Assembly: GCA_029907345.1 (NCBI GenBank)
Contig: JARYMB010000006.1
Coordinates: 35,829 to 99,828, forward strand
DNA from: Methanolinea sp.
GTDB lineage: Archaea; Halobacteriota; Methanomicrobia; Methanomicrobiales; Methanospirillaceae
Reading direction: 5' to 3'
DNA length: 64,000 nt
In this document: one piece after another, positions 1 to 10,381 of the stretch
How positions within the stretch are numbered: position 1 is the stretch's first letter
Layout of the letters: each line of letters starts with the position of its first letter
Notes under the pieces: generated by a model
What the model saw: only the letters and a program-made list of their open reading frames with translations
Databases searched by the model: none
Told to the model about the DNA's origin: nothing
Program-made: the position numbers and the translations under genes

Positions 1-1169
1 TCGTCTTTCTGGAAGAGCGTGAGGAAAGAGGGGTCATTCGACGAGCCCGAGAGCGAGAAGAGGAACCGGGTCAGTTTCTCGATGGCACTCTCGCGGAACT
101 CCCCCTCCCGCATGTTCTTCTCGTGGATCTTCTCGGAAAGCTCCATCAGGTCATCGACGATTGCACCCATGTCCCTATAGAGGGACCCCCTCACCACCAT
201 CCTGTCGAAGATGCCCGGGTCGAACCAGTCTTCCGCCTCGGGAGAGTTCTTCACGCCGTCCATGAACTCCGATATCCGCGGAAGCACCTGCTGGAGGGCT
301 GCTGCCGTTCCCTTCTTCCGGGCAAATCCCGCGAGCTCCTGCCCGGCCTGGTCAAGGATCACCTGGTCGATTGCCACGCTCTGTGCCGCGGACACGGCAT
401 CACCGCAGTTATGGGCCTCGTCGATGAGGAGGATGGTCTCGGAAGGGTCGATATCGAGGTTCGCAAAAAGGGTCCTCGAAATTTCCTCGTCAAAAATGTG
501 CTGGTAATTGAGGAGGATTACGTCGGCCTTCTGTGCAGCAAGCACCATCATCTCGTAGGGGCAGACCGGGTGTGCCACGTCCTGGAGCTGGCGGGGCCAG
601 ACATCCTCGCGGAGGACCCGGTCTGCGGCAGCCCGGAGCTCCGGGGAAGGTGCCATGCGGAGCCCCGATTCGGACCGGATAAAGACCCTGCTTGCAATGA
701 AGAAGGGACAGAGGATCGGCCTTTGCGGATCCATCCTCTGTATCTGCTGCCTGATGAAGGGGTCGCGGGAGGGGACGAGGGCTCCGTTTTCAGCCCTCTG
801 GCGCATCAGGGTGGAAGAGAATGCCTTGACACCCTCGCACCGCCTGTAGACATCGCCCTCACCCGAAAGCGGGCACATCCCCCTCTTTCCAACCAGGTAT
901 GCAACACGGAGATCCCGCTTTTTCCTGCGGATGAGCGATGCCTCGCGGATGAACGTGTTCAACTGGCTCACGGTCCGGACTGCCACGAGCACCCGCCTGC
1001 CCCCGCCCCCTGCCAAAAGTGCGGCAAGAATGCTCGATTTTCCACTCCCTGTCGGGGCGTCGATGAGAGCGATGCCGCCGTCCCGGGCACACGCGGCACA
1101 GAACTCGAGCATCTCGCGCTGGTGCGGGCGGAAACCGGGGTACGGGAAGAAGTCCTCAAGACCGGTCAT
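1..1169 (-). CDS. XPD/Rad3-DinG family ATP-dependent DNA helicase (partial, runs off left edge)
   Basis: Minus-strand translation starts MTGLEDFFPYPGFRPHQREMLEF...ALIDAPTGSGKSS (Walker A) and contains ILLIDEAHNC (DEAH box) with cysteines spaced as in the XPD FeS domain. It is open to the window edge. Not listed in the ORF track. Confidence 0.88.
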   Translation of the reverse strand, partial: MTGLEDFFPYPGFRPHQREMLEFCAACARDGGIALIDAPTGSGKSSILAALLAGGGGRRVLVAVRTVSQLNTFIREASLIRRKKRDLRVAYLVGKRGMCPLSGEGDVYRRCEGVKAFSSTLMRQRAENGALVPSRDPFIRQQIQRMDPQRPILCPFFIASRVFIRSESGLRMAPSPELRAAADRVLREDVWPRQLQDVAHPVCPYEMMVLAAQKADVILLNYQHIFDEEISRTLFANLDIDPSETILLIDEAHNCGDAVSAAQSVAIDQVILDQAGQELAGFARKKGTAAALQQVLPRISEFMDGVKNSPEAEDWFDPGIFDRMVVRGSLYRDMGAIVDDLMELSEKIHEKNMREGEFRESAIEKLTRFLFSLSGSSNDPSFLTLFQKD

Positions 1170-1228
1170 TGGGAAGAAGTGTTTATCCCCTGACTCCTTT
1201 TTATTATCGGGAGGACCAACTTTTAACC

Positions 1229-2578
1229 ATGGCAATCCATCCCATCGAGTACCGGTACGGGACAGAAGAGATGCGGAGGATATGGAGCGAGGACTTCCGG
1301 TTCTCGTGCATCGTCAGGGCCGAGGTTGCGCTTGCGCAGGCACTCGCAAGGCACGGGCTCATCCCCGCACGGGCAGCCGATGCCATTGCGGCAGGGGCAG
1401 GCAGGGCCACGCTCTCCCGTGCGAAGGAGATCGAAGAGGAGATCCACCATGACATGATGGCCATCGTCAGGGCTATTGCCGAGCAGTGCGGGGAGGGGGG
1501 TGGGTACGTTCATTTCGGGGCGACCTCGAACGATATCCTGGACACCGCAACGGGCCTCCAGCTTGGGGAATCAACGGCTGTCTTCGACAGGAAACTGCGC
1601 CGCCTGCTTGCCGTTCTTTTGCGCAGGTCGGGGGAGACACGCGCACTCGTCTGTGCCGCAAGGACACATGGCCAGATTGGGGTTCCAACGACATACGGAC
1701 TTCGTTTTGCGATCTGGGCAAGCGAAATCGCCCGTCATATCGAGAGGCTCGGGCAGCTGAAACCCCGGATCGCTGTAGGGCAGCTGACAGGTGCCGTCGG
1801 GACACAGGCGGCGATCGGCGAGAAGGGGATGGAAGTGCAGGCAACAATGATGGAACTGCTCGGGCTTTCCCCTGTTGACGTGTCCAACCAGGTGATTTCG
1901 AGGGACAGGTATGCCGAGTATTTCATGTTCCTTGCCAACGTTGCAACGACCCTCGACAAGATAGGGATCGAGATCCGCACCCTGCAGCGGAGCGAGATCG
2001 GGGAGGTCGAGGAATTTTTCGGCTCTGGCCAGGTCGGGTCAAGTACAATGCCCCACAAGAGAAACCCGATCAGGAGCGAACAAGTCTGCGGGATTGCCCG
2101 TGTCGTCCGCTCCTCTGTCGACCCGGCCCTTGGGAACAACACCCTGTGGGATGAGAGGGACCTGACCAACTCATCGTGCGAACGCGTCCTTTTCCCTGAG
2201 GCAAGCATCCTTGCCGACCACATCATCAGCGTGATGACCGGCGTCCTCGACGGGCTCGTCCTGAAACCGGAACGTATACAGGCAAACCTTTCCCTCCTCC
2301 ATGGGATCAACATGGCGGAAGCAGTGATGATTGCTCTTGCGGAGAGGGGGATGGACAGGCAGGAGGCGCACGAGATTCTCCGCCGGGCAAGCATGGAGGC
2401 AATAAAACGAAATGTTTCCCTCCTCGAAGTCCTTTCGGGTAACCCGGACGTCACCGGGATCATTCCCGTCCACGAGATTCGGGCACTCCTCGACCCTGCC
2501 CGGTACATCGGCACGGCACCGGCGCAGGTCGAAAGGCTCATCAAAAAGCTGTCACCCCTCTGCAAAGAGGCCATGTGA
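1229..2578 (+). CDS. purB: adenylosuccinate lyase
   Basis: MAIHPIEYRYGTEEMRRIW... with signature GSSTMPHKRNPIRSE. ATG at 1229 is preferred over the upstream ORF extension. Confidence 0.95.
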   Translation: MAIHPIEYRYGTEEMRRIWSEDFRFSCIVRAEVALAQALARHGLIPARAADAIAAGAGRATLSRAKEIEEEIHHDMMAIVRAIAEQCGEGGGYVHFGATSNDILDTATGLQLGESTAVFDRKLRRLLAVLLRRSGETRALVCAARTHGQIGVPTTYGLRFAIWASEIARHIERLGQLKPRIAVGQLTGAVGTQAAIGEKGMEVQATMMELLGLSPVDVSNQVISRDRYAEYFMFLANVATTLDKIGIEIRTLQRSEIGEVEEFFGSGQVGSSTMPHKRNPIRSEQVCGIARVVRSSVDPALGNNTLWDERDLTNSSCERVLFPEASILADHIISVMTGVLDGLVLKPERIQANLSLLHGINMAEAVMIALAERGMDRQEAHEILRRASMEAIKRNVSLLEVLSGNPDVTGIIPVHEIRALLDPARYIGTAPAQVERLIKKLSPLCKEAM

Positions 2579-2611
2579 AAAGGTCGCAGACTGGAAAAAA
2601 AGGGGGCGTCG

Positions 2612-3295
2612 TTACTGGCCGGGTTCTGATTCCCCGGGCCTGTTGAATGTCTCCTCAAGCACGATCCGCGCGATTCCGGGAATGGCCGAGAATGTCTCCT
2701 GGATGACCCTGCTCCTCCATAGGAGCCACCTGCGGTCGTACGTGATCCCCGGTGGCAGGTGGATCGTGAGCACCCCGGAATCCAGGGAGACGTCCATGTC
2801 CCTGCCGGCGTACAGCCTGATTAAGCCCCTGACCTGCTCGACGGGTTCCGTGACGCATTCATCCACGCGGAACCGGTAGGAGGGGGTCTTTCCGGCGAGC
2901 GGGTGGTTGAAATCGATTAATACCCTGTTCCCGATGACATCAACGACCTTACCCTCGCCCTTTTCAGGGACCTTCAATGTCATGCCCTTCTTGGGTTTTT
3001 CCCTGAATGCATTCTTGTTGTATGCTTCGACACGCGACGGGTCATGCGGGCCGAATGCCTTGTCGGGTGGGATCTCGAGTTCTCCTTCCTCCCCGACCTC
3101 CCTGCCCTCGAGGGCCTCGTCGAGCCCGATGATGACGTGCTGGCTGCCGACCCTCACTGTCACAGGCCCATAGATTGCCTCGGGGTTATATATCCCCGCC
3201 TCCTTTGCGACTTCCTCGTCAGTCGTATCAAAAACAGTCCCGTCCACTCTGCCGGTATAGCTGAGCCTGATAAAATCTCCCTTCTGGATTGCCAT
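2612..3295 (-). CDS. FKBP-type peptidyl-prolyl cis-trans isomerase (SlyD-like)
   Basis: MAIQKGDFIRLSYTGRVDGTVFDTTDEE...GLDEALEGREVGEEGELEIPPDKAFG; insert-in-flap archaeal FKBP. Confidence 0.92.
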   Translation of the reverse strand: MAIQKGDFIRLSYTGRVDGTVFDTTDEEVAKEAGIYNPEAIYGPVTVRVGSQHVIIGLDEALEGREVGEEGELEIPPDKAFGPHDPSRVEAYNKNAFREKPKKGMTLKVPEKGEGKVVDVIGNRVLIDFNHPLAGKTPSYRFRVDECVTEPVEQVRGLIRLYAGRDMDVSLDSGVLTIHLPPGITYDRRWLLWRSRVIQETFSAIPGIARIVLEETFNRPGESEPGQ

Positions 3296-3516
3296 TGGTA
3301 ACACCTGGTATCCCCGGTATGCCCCCCGGCTTCGTGATACTGGGGAAAGGACCCCGCCGGGGTTGGGATTCTTAATACATTTACAAAGCGGGCAAGATAT
3401 ACTTAATCGACCGGGGCAGGTGAGAGGACCCGGGTTTTCCGGGACGCGCTTGATGCGATCATTTCCAAACCCTCATTTTATCTCGAAACCCCCCCTTAGT
3501 TTGTGGGATCGGAACC

Positions 3517-4050
3517 ATGCTCGAGGTCGAGTTGAAAGCACGGGTTGATGACCTTGGTGCCGTGAGGGAGAGGCTGCATTCCATGCAGGCGGTCTTTGAA
3601 TGTGCAGTCACGGAACGTGACGTTTACCTCAACTCGCCCTCGCGGGACTTTGGAAAGACTGACGAGGCCCTCCGTTTGCGGGAGGCCGGCGGACACTACA
3701 CCCTCACCTACAAGGGTTCGCGGAAGGCCGGGCACCCGCTCAAGGCGAGGGAGGAGATCATCTGCGGGGTCGAATCGGGCGAGACCATGGAGAAGATTCT
3801 CCTCGCACTGGGGTTCAGGCCCGTTGCAGAGGTGAGAAAACGGAGGGAGTATTACCATGTCAGAGACGCGACCGTGACACTCGATTCGGTGGAAGGTCTT
3901 GGTGAATTCGTCGAGATAGAACTGGATTCTTGTGCGGGGGTACCGCCGTCGTACCTCCTCGATCTTGCAGTCTCGCTTGGTGTAACAGGAAAACCTATCC
4001 AGGACTCCTACCTCGAACTCCTTGAAAAAAGCAGGAAAAAGGGGTTATGA
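3517..4050 (+). CDS. class IV adenylate cyclase / CYTH domain protein (CyaB-like)
   Basis: MLEVELKARVDD... (ExExK) and FVEIELD motifs of the CYTH superfamily. Confidence 0.88.
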   Translation: MLEVELKARVDDLGAVRERLHSMQAVFECAVTERDVYLNSPSRDFGKTDEALRLREAGGHYTLTYKGSRKAGHPLKAREEIICGVESGETMEKILLALGFRPVAEVRKRREYYHVRDATVTLDSVEGLGEFVEIELDSCAGVPPSYLLDLAVSLGVTGKPIQDSYLELLEKSRKKGL

Positions 4051-4061
4051 GTATCTTTTCG

Positions 4062-4715
4062 TTATACCTGGGTCAGTTCAATCCTGATTGACCTGGGCTC
4101 GTCCCCGAAGTGGAGCATGGCACACTGCCCGAGGGCTGCCATGCCCGGGTTGACGACCCTGATGCCCGATTCCTCGGCAACGCCCCTCTGTTCATGGATG
4201 TGAGCGCAGCAGACGAGGTCAAATGACGCCATGTGCTTGCGGACACTCGCGGATCCCACGTGGTTTCCTCCGGCAAGGTCGAGGATGCCCAGGGGAGGGG
4301 CATGCGATATCAGGACGTTATGGGTACGTTTCTCCATTCTGGCGACAAGCGGCGAGAGGATGTCATCGATCTGCTTGTCTGTCATCTCGAAGGGCGTGGA
4401 GAATGGTGTCGGGTTCGACCCGCCGATTCCGACAAGGGTGATGTTGCCCAGGCTAAGGGACGAGCCGTGGAGACAGACGCAGTCGGATCGCTCCAGTGCG
4501 TCCACGGTCTCCCTCGGGTCACAGTTGCCAGGGACCGCAAATGCGGGAACGTCTATCCGGTCAAAGAGGGATTCGACAGCATCCGCAGGGCCCATGTTGG
4601 TGATGTCGCCGGCTATGATGATGGCATCCGGTGCGAGATCCAGGAATGACCCGATCTTTCCGAATTCACCGTGGAGATCGGCCAGCAGAAGAACATCTCT
4701 CATGTGAATATTCAT
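4062..4715 (-). CDS. metallophosphoesterase
   Basis: DLHGEF, IAGDITNMG, GNCDPRE and SHAPP motifs of calcineurin-like phosphoesterases. Confidence 0.88.
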   Translation of the reverse strand: MNIHMRDVLLLADLHGEFGKIGSFLDLAPDAIIIAGDITNMGPADAVESLFDRIDVPAFAVPGNCDPRETVDALERSDCVCLHGSSLSLGNITLVGIGGSNPTPFSTPFEMTDKQIDDILSPLVARMEKRTHNVLISHAPPLGILDLAGGNHVGSASVRKHMASFDLVCCAHIHEQRGVAEESGIRVVNPGMAALGQCAMLHFGDEPRSIRIELTQV

Positions 4716-4727
4716 TCGAAGGGGTTT

Positions 4728-5891
4728 TTAAAAAAAACTTTTCGTCCGGTCACGCCATGTACCAGTCAGCCTCCCCTTCAGTGCAAGGTTCCCAAGCAGG
4801 CGTTCCAGCCCGGGTATGAGGGGGCGCGGGGAAAGACCGGCAAGGGGGGTACCGGGGAGAGGAATGAACCTGTGGACATGCACCCGTCCGCGCGATGCCG
4901 TCCACCGGATGACCGCTGCAGTCATCTCCTGGTCCTCTTCCGTCTCGCAGGGCAGACCGACGATGAAATCGACGACGGGCGTCAACCCTGCATCCACGAT
5001 GAGATCGATGGCCCTTTCTGCATCTTCGACCGTGTGACCCCTCTGCAGCAGCGAGAGGACGCGGTTGCTTCCTGACTGGGCGCCGAAGTGCAACCGCCTG
5101 TTACTGCAGTAGGTGGTGACAAGGTCAAGCGCCTCGTCTGTGATCCATTCAGGTCGCACTTCGCTTGGGAACGTCCCGAACCAGATTTTCTTGCCGGGAT
5201 ACCGAAGCGCGGACAGGAGGGCCCTGACCCTGTCGAGGCGGGGGTGGATCCCGTCCGAGCCATACGCCAGTGCATTGGGAGTCACGAACCGGGCATCGCG
5301 GAATTTCCGGGCCGCCCTGACGATCGCATCGATGCTCCTGTGGCGCATGGCAGGCCCGAATATCCTTGGTGTCTGGCAATAGGTGCAGGCATGGGGACAG
5401 CCCCGCGAGATCTCGATGTAGCCCTTCATCCGGGAAAAGGCAGGAAACGCATCGAGACGGACACAGGTATCCGCGCAGAAATAACCAGTCTGTGTTGCGA
5501 CACCACGTGGCGGGGGAGAGCCGTTTTCTATCGATGAGAGAAGCGCGGGAAGAGTATATTCCCCCTCCCCCACGACCACGTAATCGGCAATGGATGCGAT
5601 CTCTGCATGGCAGGCCGTTGCATGGGGCCCACCCGCGATTGTTATGCAGGGGGCACGTTTCATTTCGGGGATGAATTGGTGGGCGTTCAGTGAATTCAGA
5701 CTGTAACAGGTCACATCCCCCTGTGGCGTATCCACGGGGCGCAGGATGAACCCTTCCTTCTCGCAGGCGGCATAAAGTGCTGCGTAGGAGTTCCGGGCCG
5801 CCGGTATGTACCTCCAGCAGACGTCCATGTCCGGGGAAAATGGGGAAGGGCGGGCAGAAAAGAGCAGGGTGGGGTTCCCGTGTCCGGTCAC
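4728..5891 (-). CDS. B12-binding domain / radical SAM protein (MJ_1487-like)
   Basis: N-terminal B12-binding-like region (AGGPHATACHAEI..VVVGEGEYTLP), then ISRGCPHACTYCQTP (CxxxCxxC). Confidence 0.85.
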   Translation of the reverse strand: MTGHGNPTLLFSARPSPFSPDMDVCWRYIPAARNSYAALYAACEKEGFILRPVDTPQGDVTCYSLNSLNAHQFIPEMKRAPCITIAGGPHATACHAEIASIADYVVVGEGEYTLPALLSSIENGSPPPRGVATQTGYFCADTCVRLDAFPAFSRMKGYIEISRGCPHACTYCQTPRIFGPAMRHRSIDAIVRAARKFRDARFVTPNALAYGSDGIHPRLDRVRALLSALRYPGKKIWFGTFPSEVRPEWITDEALDLVTTYCSNRRLHFGAQSGSNRVLSLLQRGHTVEDAERAIDLIVDAGLTPVVDFIVGLPCETEEDQEMTAAVIRWTASRGRVHVHRFIPLPGTPLAGLSPRPLIPGLERLLGNLALKGRLTGTWRDRTKSFF

Positions 5892-5915
5892 CCCGGGGAA
5901 TTACCCTGCACTCTT

Positions 5916-6356
5916 TTAGCCCCTCGTCCGGTACGGGATGATCCGGTCGATGATCGTGTATGATGCGCCCGTGTTGAGGGTGACGATAACCTCCAGCCTG
6001 TCGTCTCCCCTTGTTCCCTGGAATACCACTTCAGATCCCTTTTGCGGTGCCAGGTGCTGCTCGGTCACCTTTCCATCGGAGGTGGTCACGCGGACCAAAA
6101 TGTCTTTGACTGCGACCTGGCCCTTTCCTCCCGCAAAAATGACCGTTATGGTTGCGTAGATGGGGTCTTTCTCGTTGACCTGTATCTCGACGTTCTGTCC
6201 GGGCGGCAGGGTGACAGTTGGTCCGGTTGCAAATGAACCTCCGCCAATGCCCCCCGGGCCACCACCCCCGGATGGCATCGAACGGGTTCCCGTGCACCCT
6301 GCGAATGCAATGGCCGAAACGGCAATGATGAGCAGGATAATCATTCCGGGTCTCAT
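5916..6356 (-). CDS. predicted secreted lipoprotein of unknown function
   Basis: MRPGMIILLIIAVSAIAFAGC lipobox, then Gly/Pro-rich linker. Start chosen at the signal peptide. Confidence 0.65.
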   Translation of the reverse strand: MRPGMIILLIIAVSAIAFAGCTGTRSMPSGGGGPGGIGGGSFATGPTVTLPPGQNVEIQVNEKDPIYATITVIFAGGKGQVAVKDILVRVTTSDGKVTEQHLAPQKGSEVVFQGTRGDDRLEVIVTLNTGASYTIIDRIIPYRTRG

Positions 6357-6405
6357 GGGGGAGAATTGGAACGGGAGACTCTTGAGACTATCCCTTCTTT
6401 TATGA

Positions 6406-6834
6406 CTATCCCCTCTTGGGATCTTCACCGTTCTCCAGGATTTCAACCGTGCCAAGGTCCCCGTTGACCCTGAGCAGGTCCCCTTCCCGGATCCGGGAGA
6501 GACCCCCCTCGAGCCTGTCGACAAGCGGAACCCGCCCGATGATCGCCCCGACAGCTATGATTGGTTCGGCTTCTCCATTGATCATCGCGGCCGGTGCCTT
6601 CCCATTCCGGGAAAGTGCATAAATGACATAGGACCCGACCGTCGAGCCTTTCCCGTGGGGAAACACGAGGACTCTCCCGGCGATGGACTTTCCCTCGAGG
6701 GGATGCCCCTTCTCCACGATCGTCCCGGTCTCGGGGTTCACGCCGGACAGGAACGAAATGGCTGCAGGACTGACGAGGGCCTGCCCCGTCCCGCATCCCC
6801 CCGATATCCCGCGTCCCCGGATGATCACAATCAC
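6406..6834 (-). CDS. DUF126 / aconitase X swivel domain protein (putative phosphomevalonate dehydratase small subunit)
   Basis: IIRGRGISGGCGTGQALVSPAAISFLSGVNPETGTIVEKGHPLEGKSIAGRVLVFPHGKGSTVGSYV is typical DUF126. GTG start. Confidence 0.9.
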   Translation of the reverse strand: MIVIIRGRGISGGCGTGQALVSPAAISFLSGVNPETGTIVEKGHPLEGKSIAGRVLVFPHGKGSTVGSYVIYALSRNGKAPAAMINGEAEPIIAVGAIIGRVPLVDRLEGGLSRIREGDLLRVNGDLGTVEILENGEDPKRG

Positions 6835-6872
6835 ACCACATAAATGTAGGGAAGTTCAGATATAAGTGTAGC

Positions 6873-8036
6873 ATGGAAGAAAGCGTCATCAAGAACGCCG
6901 GAACCGATACCGAGATAAAAATACAGCTGAAGATCCAGGATCTCGAATCCCAGGTCCTTGACCTGAAGGTGAGAAACGACGAGCTCCTCCGGGAGAATGC
7001 GCAACTCAAACGCGAGAACAACCAGCTCAAGCGCATGCCGCTCTTCGTTGCCGTCGTCGTCGACCTCCTGGGAAAGGGAGAAGTCTACCTCCGCCAGCAG
7101 GGGAACAACCAGGAATACCTCACCCACGTCAACGAGGAACTCTTCCGCCAGCTCAAGCCGGGGACCAAGGTCGCGGTCAACAATGCCCTCTCCATCGTGA
7201 AGATCGTCGGGTCGATATTTGATTCCCGGGTCCGTGTGATGGAACTCGAAGAGTCACCGAAAGTGACGTTCAGCCAGATCGGGGGCCTTTCAAAGGAGAT
7301 CGAGGAAGTGAGGGAGGCCGTGGAGTACCCCCTCACGAAGCCCGAGATATTCGAAAGGGTGGGAGTCGAACCACCGAAGGGCATCCTCCTCTACGGCCCC
7401 CCCGGGACTGGAAAGACACTGATAGCAAAAGCTGTGGCCCACCAGGCAAAGGCAACGTTCATCCGGATGTCGGGAAGTGAACTGGTCCACAAATACATCG
7501 GGGAGGGCGCCCAGCTCGTCCGCGAGCTCTTCGCTCTCGCACGGGAAAAGTCTCCATCCATCGTCTTCATCGACGAGATCGATGCTGTGGGGAGCACCCG
7601 GACAAACGACGGGACGTCGGGGAGTGCCGAGGTCCAGAGAACCCTGATGCAGCTCCTCGCCGAGATGGACGGTTTTGACACGAGGGGTGACGTGCGCATC
7701 ATGGCAGCCACGAACAGGGTCGACATGCTCGATCCCGCCCTCCTCCGCCCGGGAAGGTTTGACCGGGTCATCGCTATCCCCCTGCCGGACGACGGGGGAA
7801 GGCTGGAGATCCTGAAGATCCATACCCAGCGCATGGCCCTGGAAAAGGAGGTCGACCTCTCAGCCATCGTGGGTATGACGAAGGGGGCGACGGGGGCAGA
7901 ACTCCAGGCGATATGCCGCGAGGCCGGGATGAACGCCGTGCGAAGAGATGCGTCTGCAGTCTCCCAGGAAGATTTCCTGCACGCGGTAAAGAAGGTTCGA
8001 AACGAGCAGTCCCCGGACCTACGCATGTATATCTGA
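6873..8036 (+). CDS. pan: proteasome-activating nucleotidase (copy 1)
   Basis: Coiled coil, OB region, AAA+ GPPGTGKT / DEIDAVG / SRH. C-terminus ...RMYI matches HbYX. Confidence 0.93.
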   Translation: MEESVIKNAGTDTEIKIQLKIQDLESQVLDLKVRNDELLRENAQLKRENNQLKRMPLFVAVVVDLLGKGEVYLRQQGNNQEYLTHVNEELFRQLKPGTKVAVNNALSIVKIVGSIFDSRVRVMELEESPKVTFSQIGGLSKEIEEVREAVEYPLTKPEIFERVGVEPPKGILLYGPPGTGKTLIAKAVAHQAKATFIRMSGSELVHKYIGEGAQLVRELFALAREKSPSIVFIDEIDAVGSTRTNDGTSGSAEVQRTLMQLLAEMDGFDTRGDVRIMAATNRVDMLDPALLRPGRFDRVIAIPLPDDGGRLEILKIHTQRMALEKEVDLSAIVGMTKGATGAELQAICREAGMNAVRRDASAVSQEDFLHAVKKVRNEQSPDLRMYI

Positions 8037-8139
8037 TTCTTCCCTCCACCTTTTCTCCAGTCAACCCGGCAGGTGCGCCGGGGCCATCCGGGGGCATAAC
8101 CTCTTCACGGCGGCAGGATACATATCTGGCAGGTTACGT

Positions 8140-8628
8140 ATGCGGGTTGTCTTTGTCCCCAGGGAAGGAGTCGACCTCTACTCTGCTCTCCTCTCCTCAG
8201 AGACCAGCAGGGAGGCACTGCGGTTCTACCAGCCGGCAAGGACACCTGCCGGCGTCGAGGTCACGCCGGCATCACTCGGGAGCGCCCTCTCCCTCGTATC
8301 AGACCTCCGGTGGTACGTCCGCCGGTACATGCACGACGTGTTATTCGAGATCGCTCCCGGCACTTTCTGCACCGCCGATATCGCCCGGATGATCTATTAC
8401 GGCAGGGAACCGGTCCTGCAGAAAAGGTGGAAATACAGGCGCATCTACTCGTTCCGGGAAGGGAGACTGGTGAGCGATGAACCCCTGCATGCCCGCGCAG
8501 ACAGTGGAAAAAAGGTACCGGAAAAGGCAGGGGAAGGAGAGACGAGGATAGAGGTCTGGTGCACGAGGGACCAGTATCTCGCGAAAAAGGGGGGTGACCG
8601 GGAGGATTTTCCCATCACTTCTTCGTGA
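8140..8628 (+). CDS. conserved hypothetical protein
   Basis: 162 aa ORF MRVVFVPREGVDLYSALLSSETSREALRFYQPA..., with an appropriate gap to flanking genes. Confidence 0.65.
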   Translation: MRVVFVPREGVDLYSALLSSETSREALRFYQPARTPAGVEVTPASLGSALSLVSDLRWYVRRYMHDVLFEIAPGTFCTADIARMIYYGREPVLQKRWKYRRIYSFREGRLVSDEPLHARADSGKKVPEKAGEGETRIEVWCTRDQYLAKKGGDREDFPITSS

Positions 8629-8938
8629 CCTTGTCCTCCCGAAGGACCTTTTTTGCAATCAGGAAGATGACGAACGCAACAATGATGAAATAGATCAGGT
8701 CGGCGAGGAACTGTCCCCAGCTGATGATGATCGGCCCGATTGCAAGTTTCGCGGTCTGCCAGTCCCCGCCCGGGATGAAAAACGTGATGACTGGCATGAT
8801 GATATTGTCGACCAGGGACTTGACGAGCTGGTTGGCGGCAAGACCCATGATAAAGGCTATTGCGAGCCCGATGACCTTGTATTCATACAGGAAGTCCATG
8901 AATTCTTTTAACATGCTCATAGGATCACCAACCTTCAT
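8615..8938 (-). CDS. mscL: large-conductance mechanosensitive channel
   Basis: FMDFLYEYKVIGLAIAFIMGLAANQLVKSLVDNIIMPVI..., two TM segments, charged C-terminus. Confidence 0.88.
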   Translation of the reverse strand: MKVGDPMSMLKEFMDFLYEYKVIGLAIAFIMGLAANQLVKSLVDNIIMPVITFFIPGGDWQTAKLAIGPIIISWGQFLADLIYFIIVAFVIFLIAKKVLREDKVTKK

Positions 8939-9084
8939 GGAGTAGAGAAAAATATATTATTAATGTATTGGTTGGGGACGGCTGGTGTAAGACGGTGATA
9001 ACAGGGTTCTAAAGCGACGGTTGCCATTCACCCACCTGATAAGATGAGAAAATGGATCTTTCTGAAATGAAAAAGGGATATTGT

Positions 9085-10323
9085 TCAGGCAAACATGGCG
9101 CCGTAACCGGTCCTGATCATATGGCGCTCGAAATCCTGGCCTATCTTCTCGATCGCATCGATGAAATCCTCTTTCGAGACTGCCTCTCTCTCCCGCCTGA
9201 TGGCAAACATGCCGGCCTCCATGCAGATCGCTTTTAAGTCAGCCCCGTTCTTGCCTTCGGTCAGCCTTGCTATCTCCCCGAGATCCACATCCTCATCGAG
9301 GTTCATCTTCCGCGTATGGACCTTCAGGATGGCGGCCCTCCCCTGGATATCAGGGAGCGGGATCTCGATGATCCGGTCAAACCTGCCCGGGCGGAGGAGG
9401 GCCCGGTCGAGGATATCTATCCTGTTCGTTGCACCGATGATCTTGACGTCCCCCCGCCGTTCGAACCCGTCCATCCCGGCAAGGAGCTGCATCAGGGTGC
9501 GCTGGACCTCACGGTCGCCAGATGTCGTCGACTCGGTGCGGGAGGCCCCGACGGCATCGATCTCGTCGATGAAGATGATGGTCGGTGCCTTCTTCTTTGC
9601 CAGGTCAAAGAGTTCCCTGACCAGCCGTGCGCCCTCGCCGATGTATTTCTGGACGAGTTCCGAACCTACGACGCGCAGGAAATGTGCATTGGTCTCGTGG
9701 GCGACGGCACGGGCAAGCAGAGTCTTGCCCGTTCCCGGCGGTCCGTGGAGGAGAACACCCTTGGGCGGCTCTATCCCGACGCGCTCGAAGAGCTCGGGTC
9801 TCCTGAGGGGGAGCTCCACTGCCTCCCGTATCTCGTTTATCTGCGCGTCGAGACCGCCGATATCTGCATACGTCTCATCAGGACTCTCCACGACCTCCAT
9901 GCCGTAGACCTGGGCGTCGTAGCTCTCCGGAAGGATATCGATAACGGCAAGGGACTGCTGGTTGAGCGTGCACCGGACGCCCGGCTTGAGCTTCTCGGGG
10001 TCGATGCACATCGAGCTCCTGACCATGAACCTCGGGCCTGCGCTGCTCCTGACAACCACCCTCCCGTTGTCGAGCACGTCCGTGATTGTCCCGATGATAA
10101 GCGGGGGACTCCGCAACTGTTCGATCTCGCTCTTGAGTTTCCTGACCTCGCGTTCGTACCGTATCTTCTGGGTCTCGATGTAGCGCTTGTCCGACTCAAT
10201 CTGGCGGATCTGTTCCCGCAGTTCCAGGTTGCGGGTCTCCATGTGAGTGACCCTGTCGAGGAGATAGCGGTAGAGCTCCTCGGGGTTCTGGGGTTCCTGG
10301 GATTGGCGGGCACTTTCCACCAT
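9085..10323 (-). CDS. pan: proteasome-activating nucleotidase (copy 2)
   Basis: [39 protein letters not shown] coiled coil, AAA+ GPPGTGKT / DEIDAVG. C-terminus ...YGAMFA. The ORF-track start overlaps the divergent gene, so the internal ATG is used. Confidence 0.92.
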   Translation of the reverse strand: MVESARQSQEPQNPEELYRYLLDRVTHMETRNLELREQIRQIESDKRYIETQKIRYEREVRKLKSEIEQLRSPPLIIGTITDVLDNGRVVVRSSAGPRFMVRSSMCIDPEKLKPGVRCTLNQQSLAVIDILPESYDAQVYGMEVVESPDETYADIGGLDAQINEIREAVELPLRRPELFERVGIEPPKGVLLHGPPGTGKTLLARAVAHETNAHFLRVVGSELVQKYIGEGARLVRELFDLAKKKAPTIIFIDEIDAVGASRTESTTSGDREVQRTLMQLLAGMDGFERRGDVKIIGATNRIDILDRALLRPGRFDRIIEIPLPDIQGRAAILKVHTRKMNLDEDVDLGEIARLTEGKNGADLKAICMEAGMFAIRREREAVSKEDFIDAIEKIGQDFERHMIRTGYGAMFA

Positions 10324-10381
10324 TTTTCTGCCTCGATTAAGTATATAGGGAAAAATGTCTATAAAGATGTTTGCGACGAGT

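Noticed and set aside
123-1193. 356-aa plus-strand ORF
   Set aside because: Antisense to the XPD/DinG-type helicase, which has clear motifs. The translation has no recognisable domain. High-GC antisense artefact.
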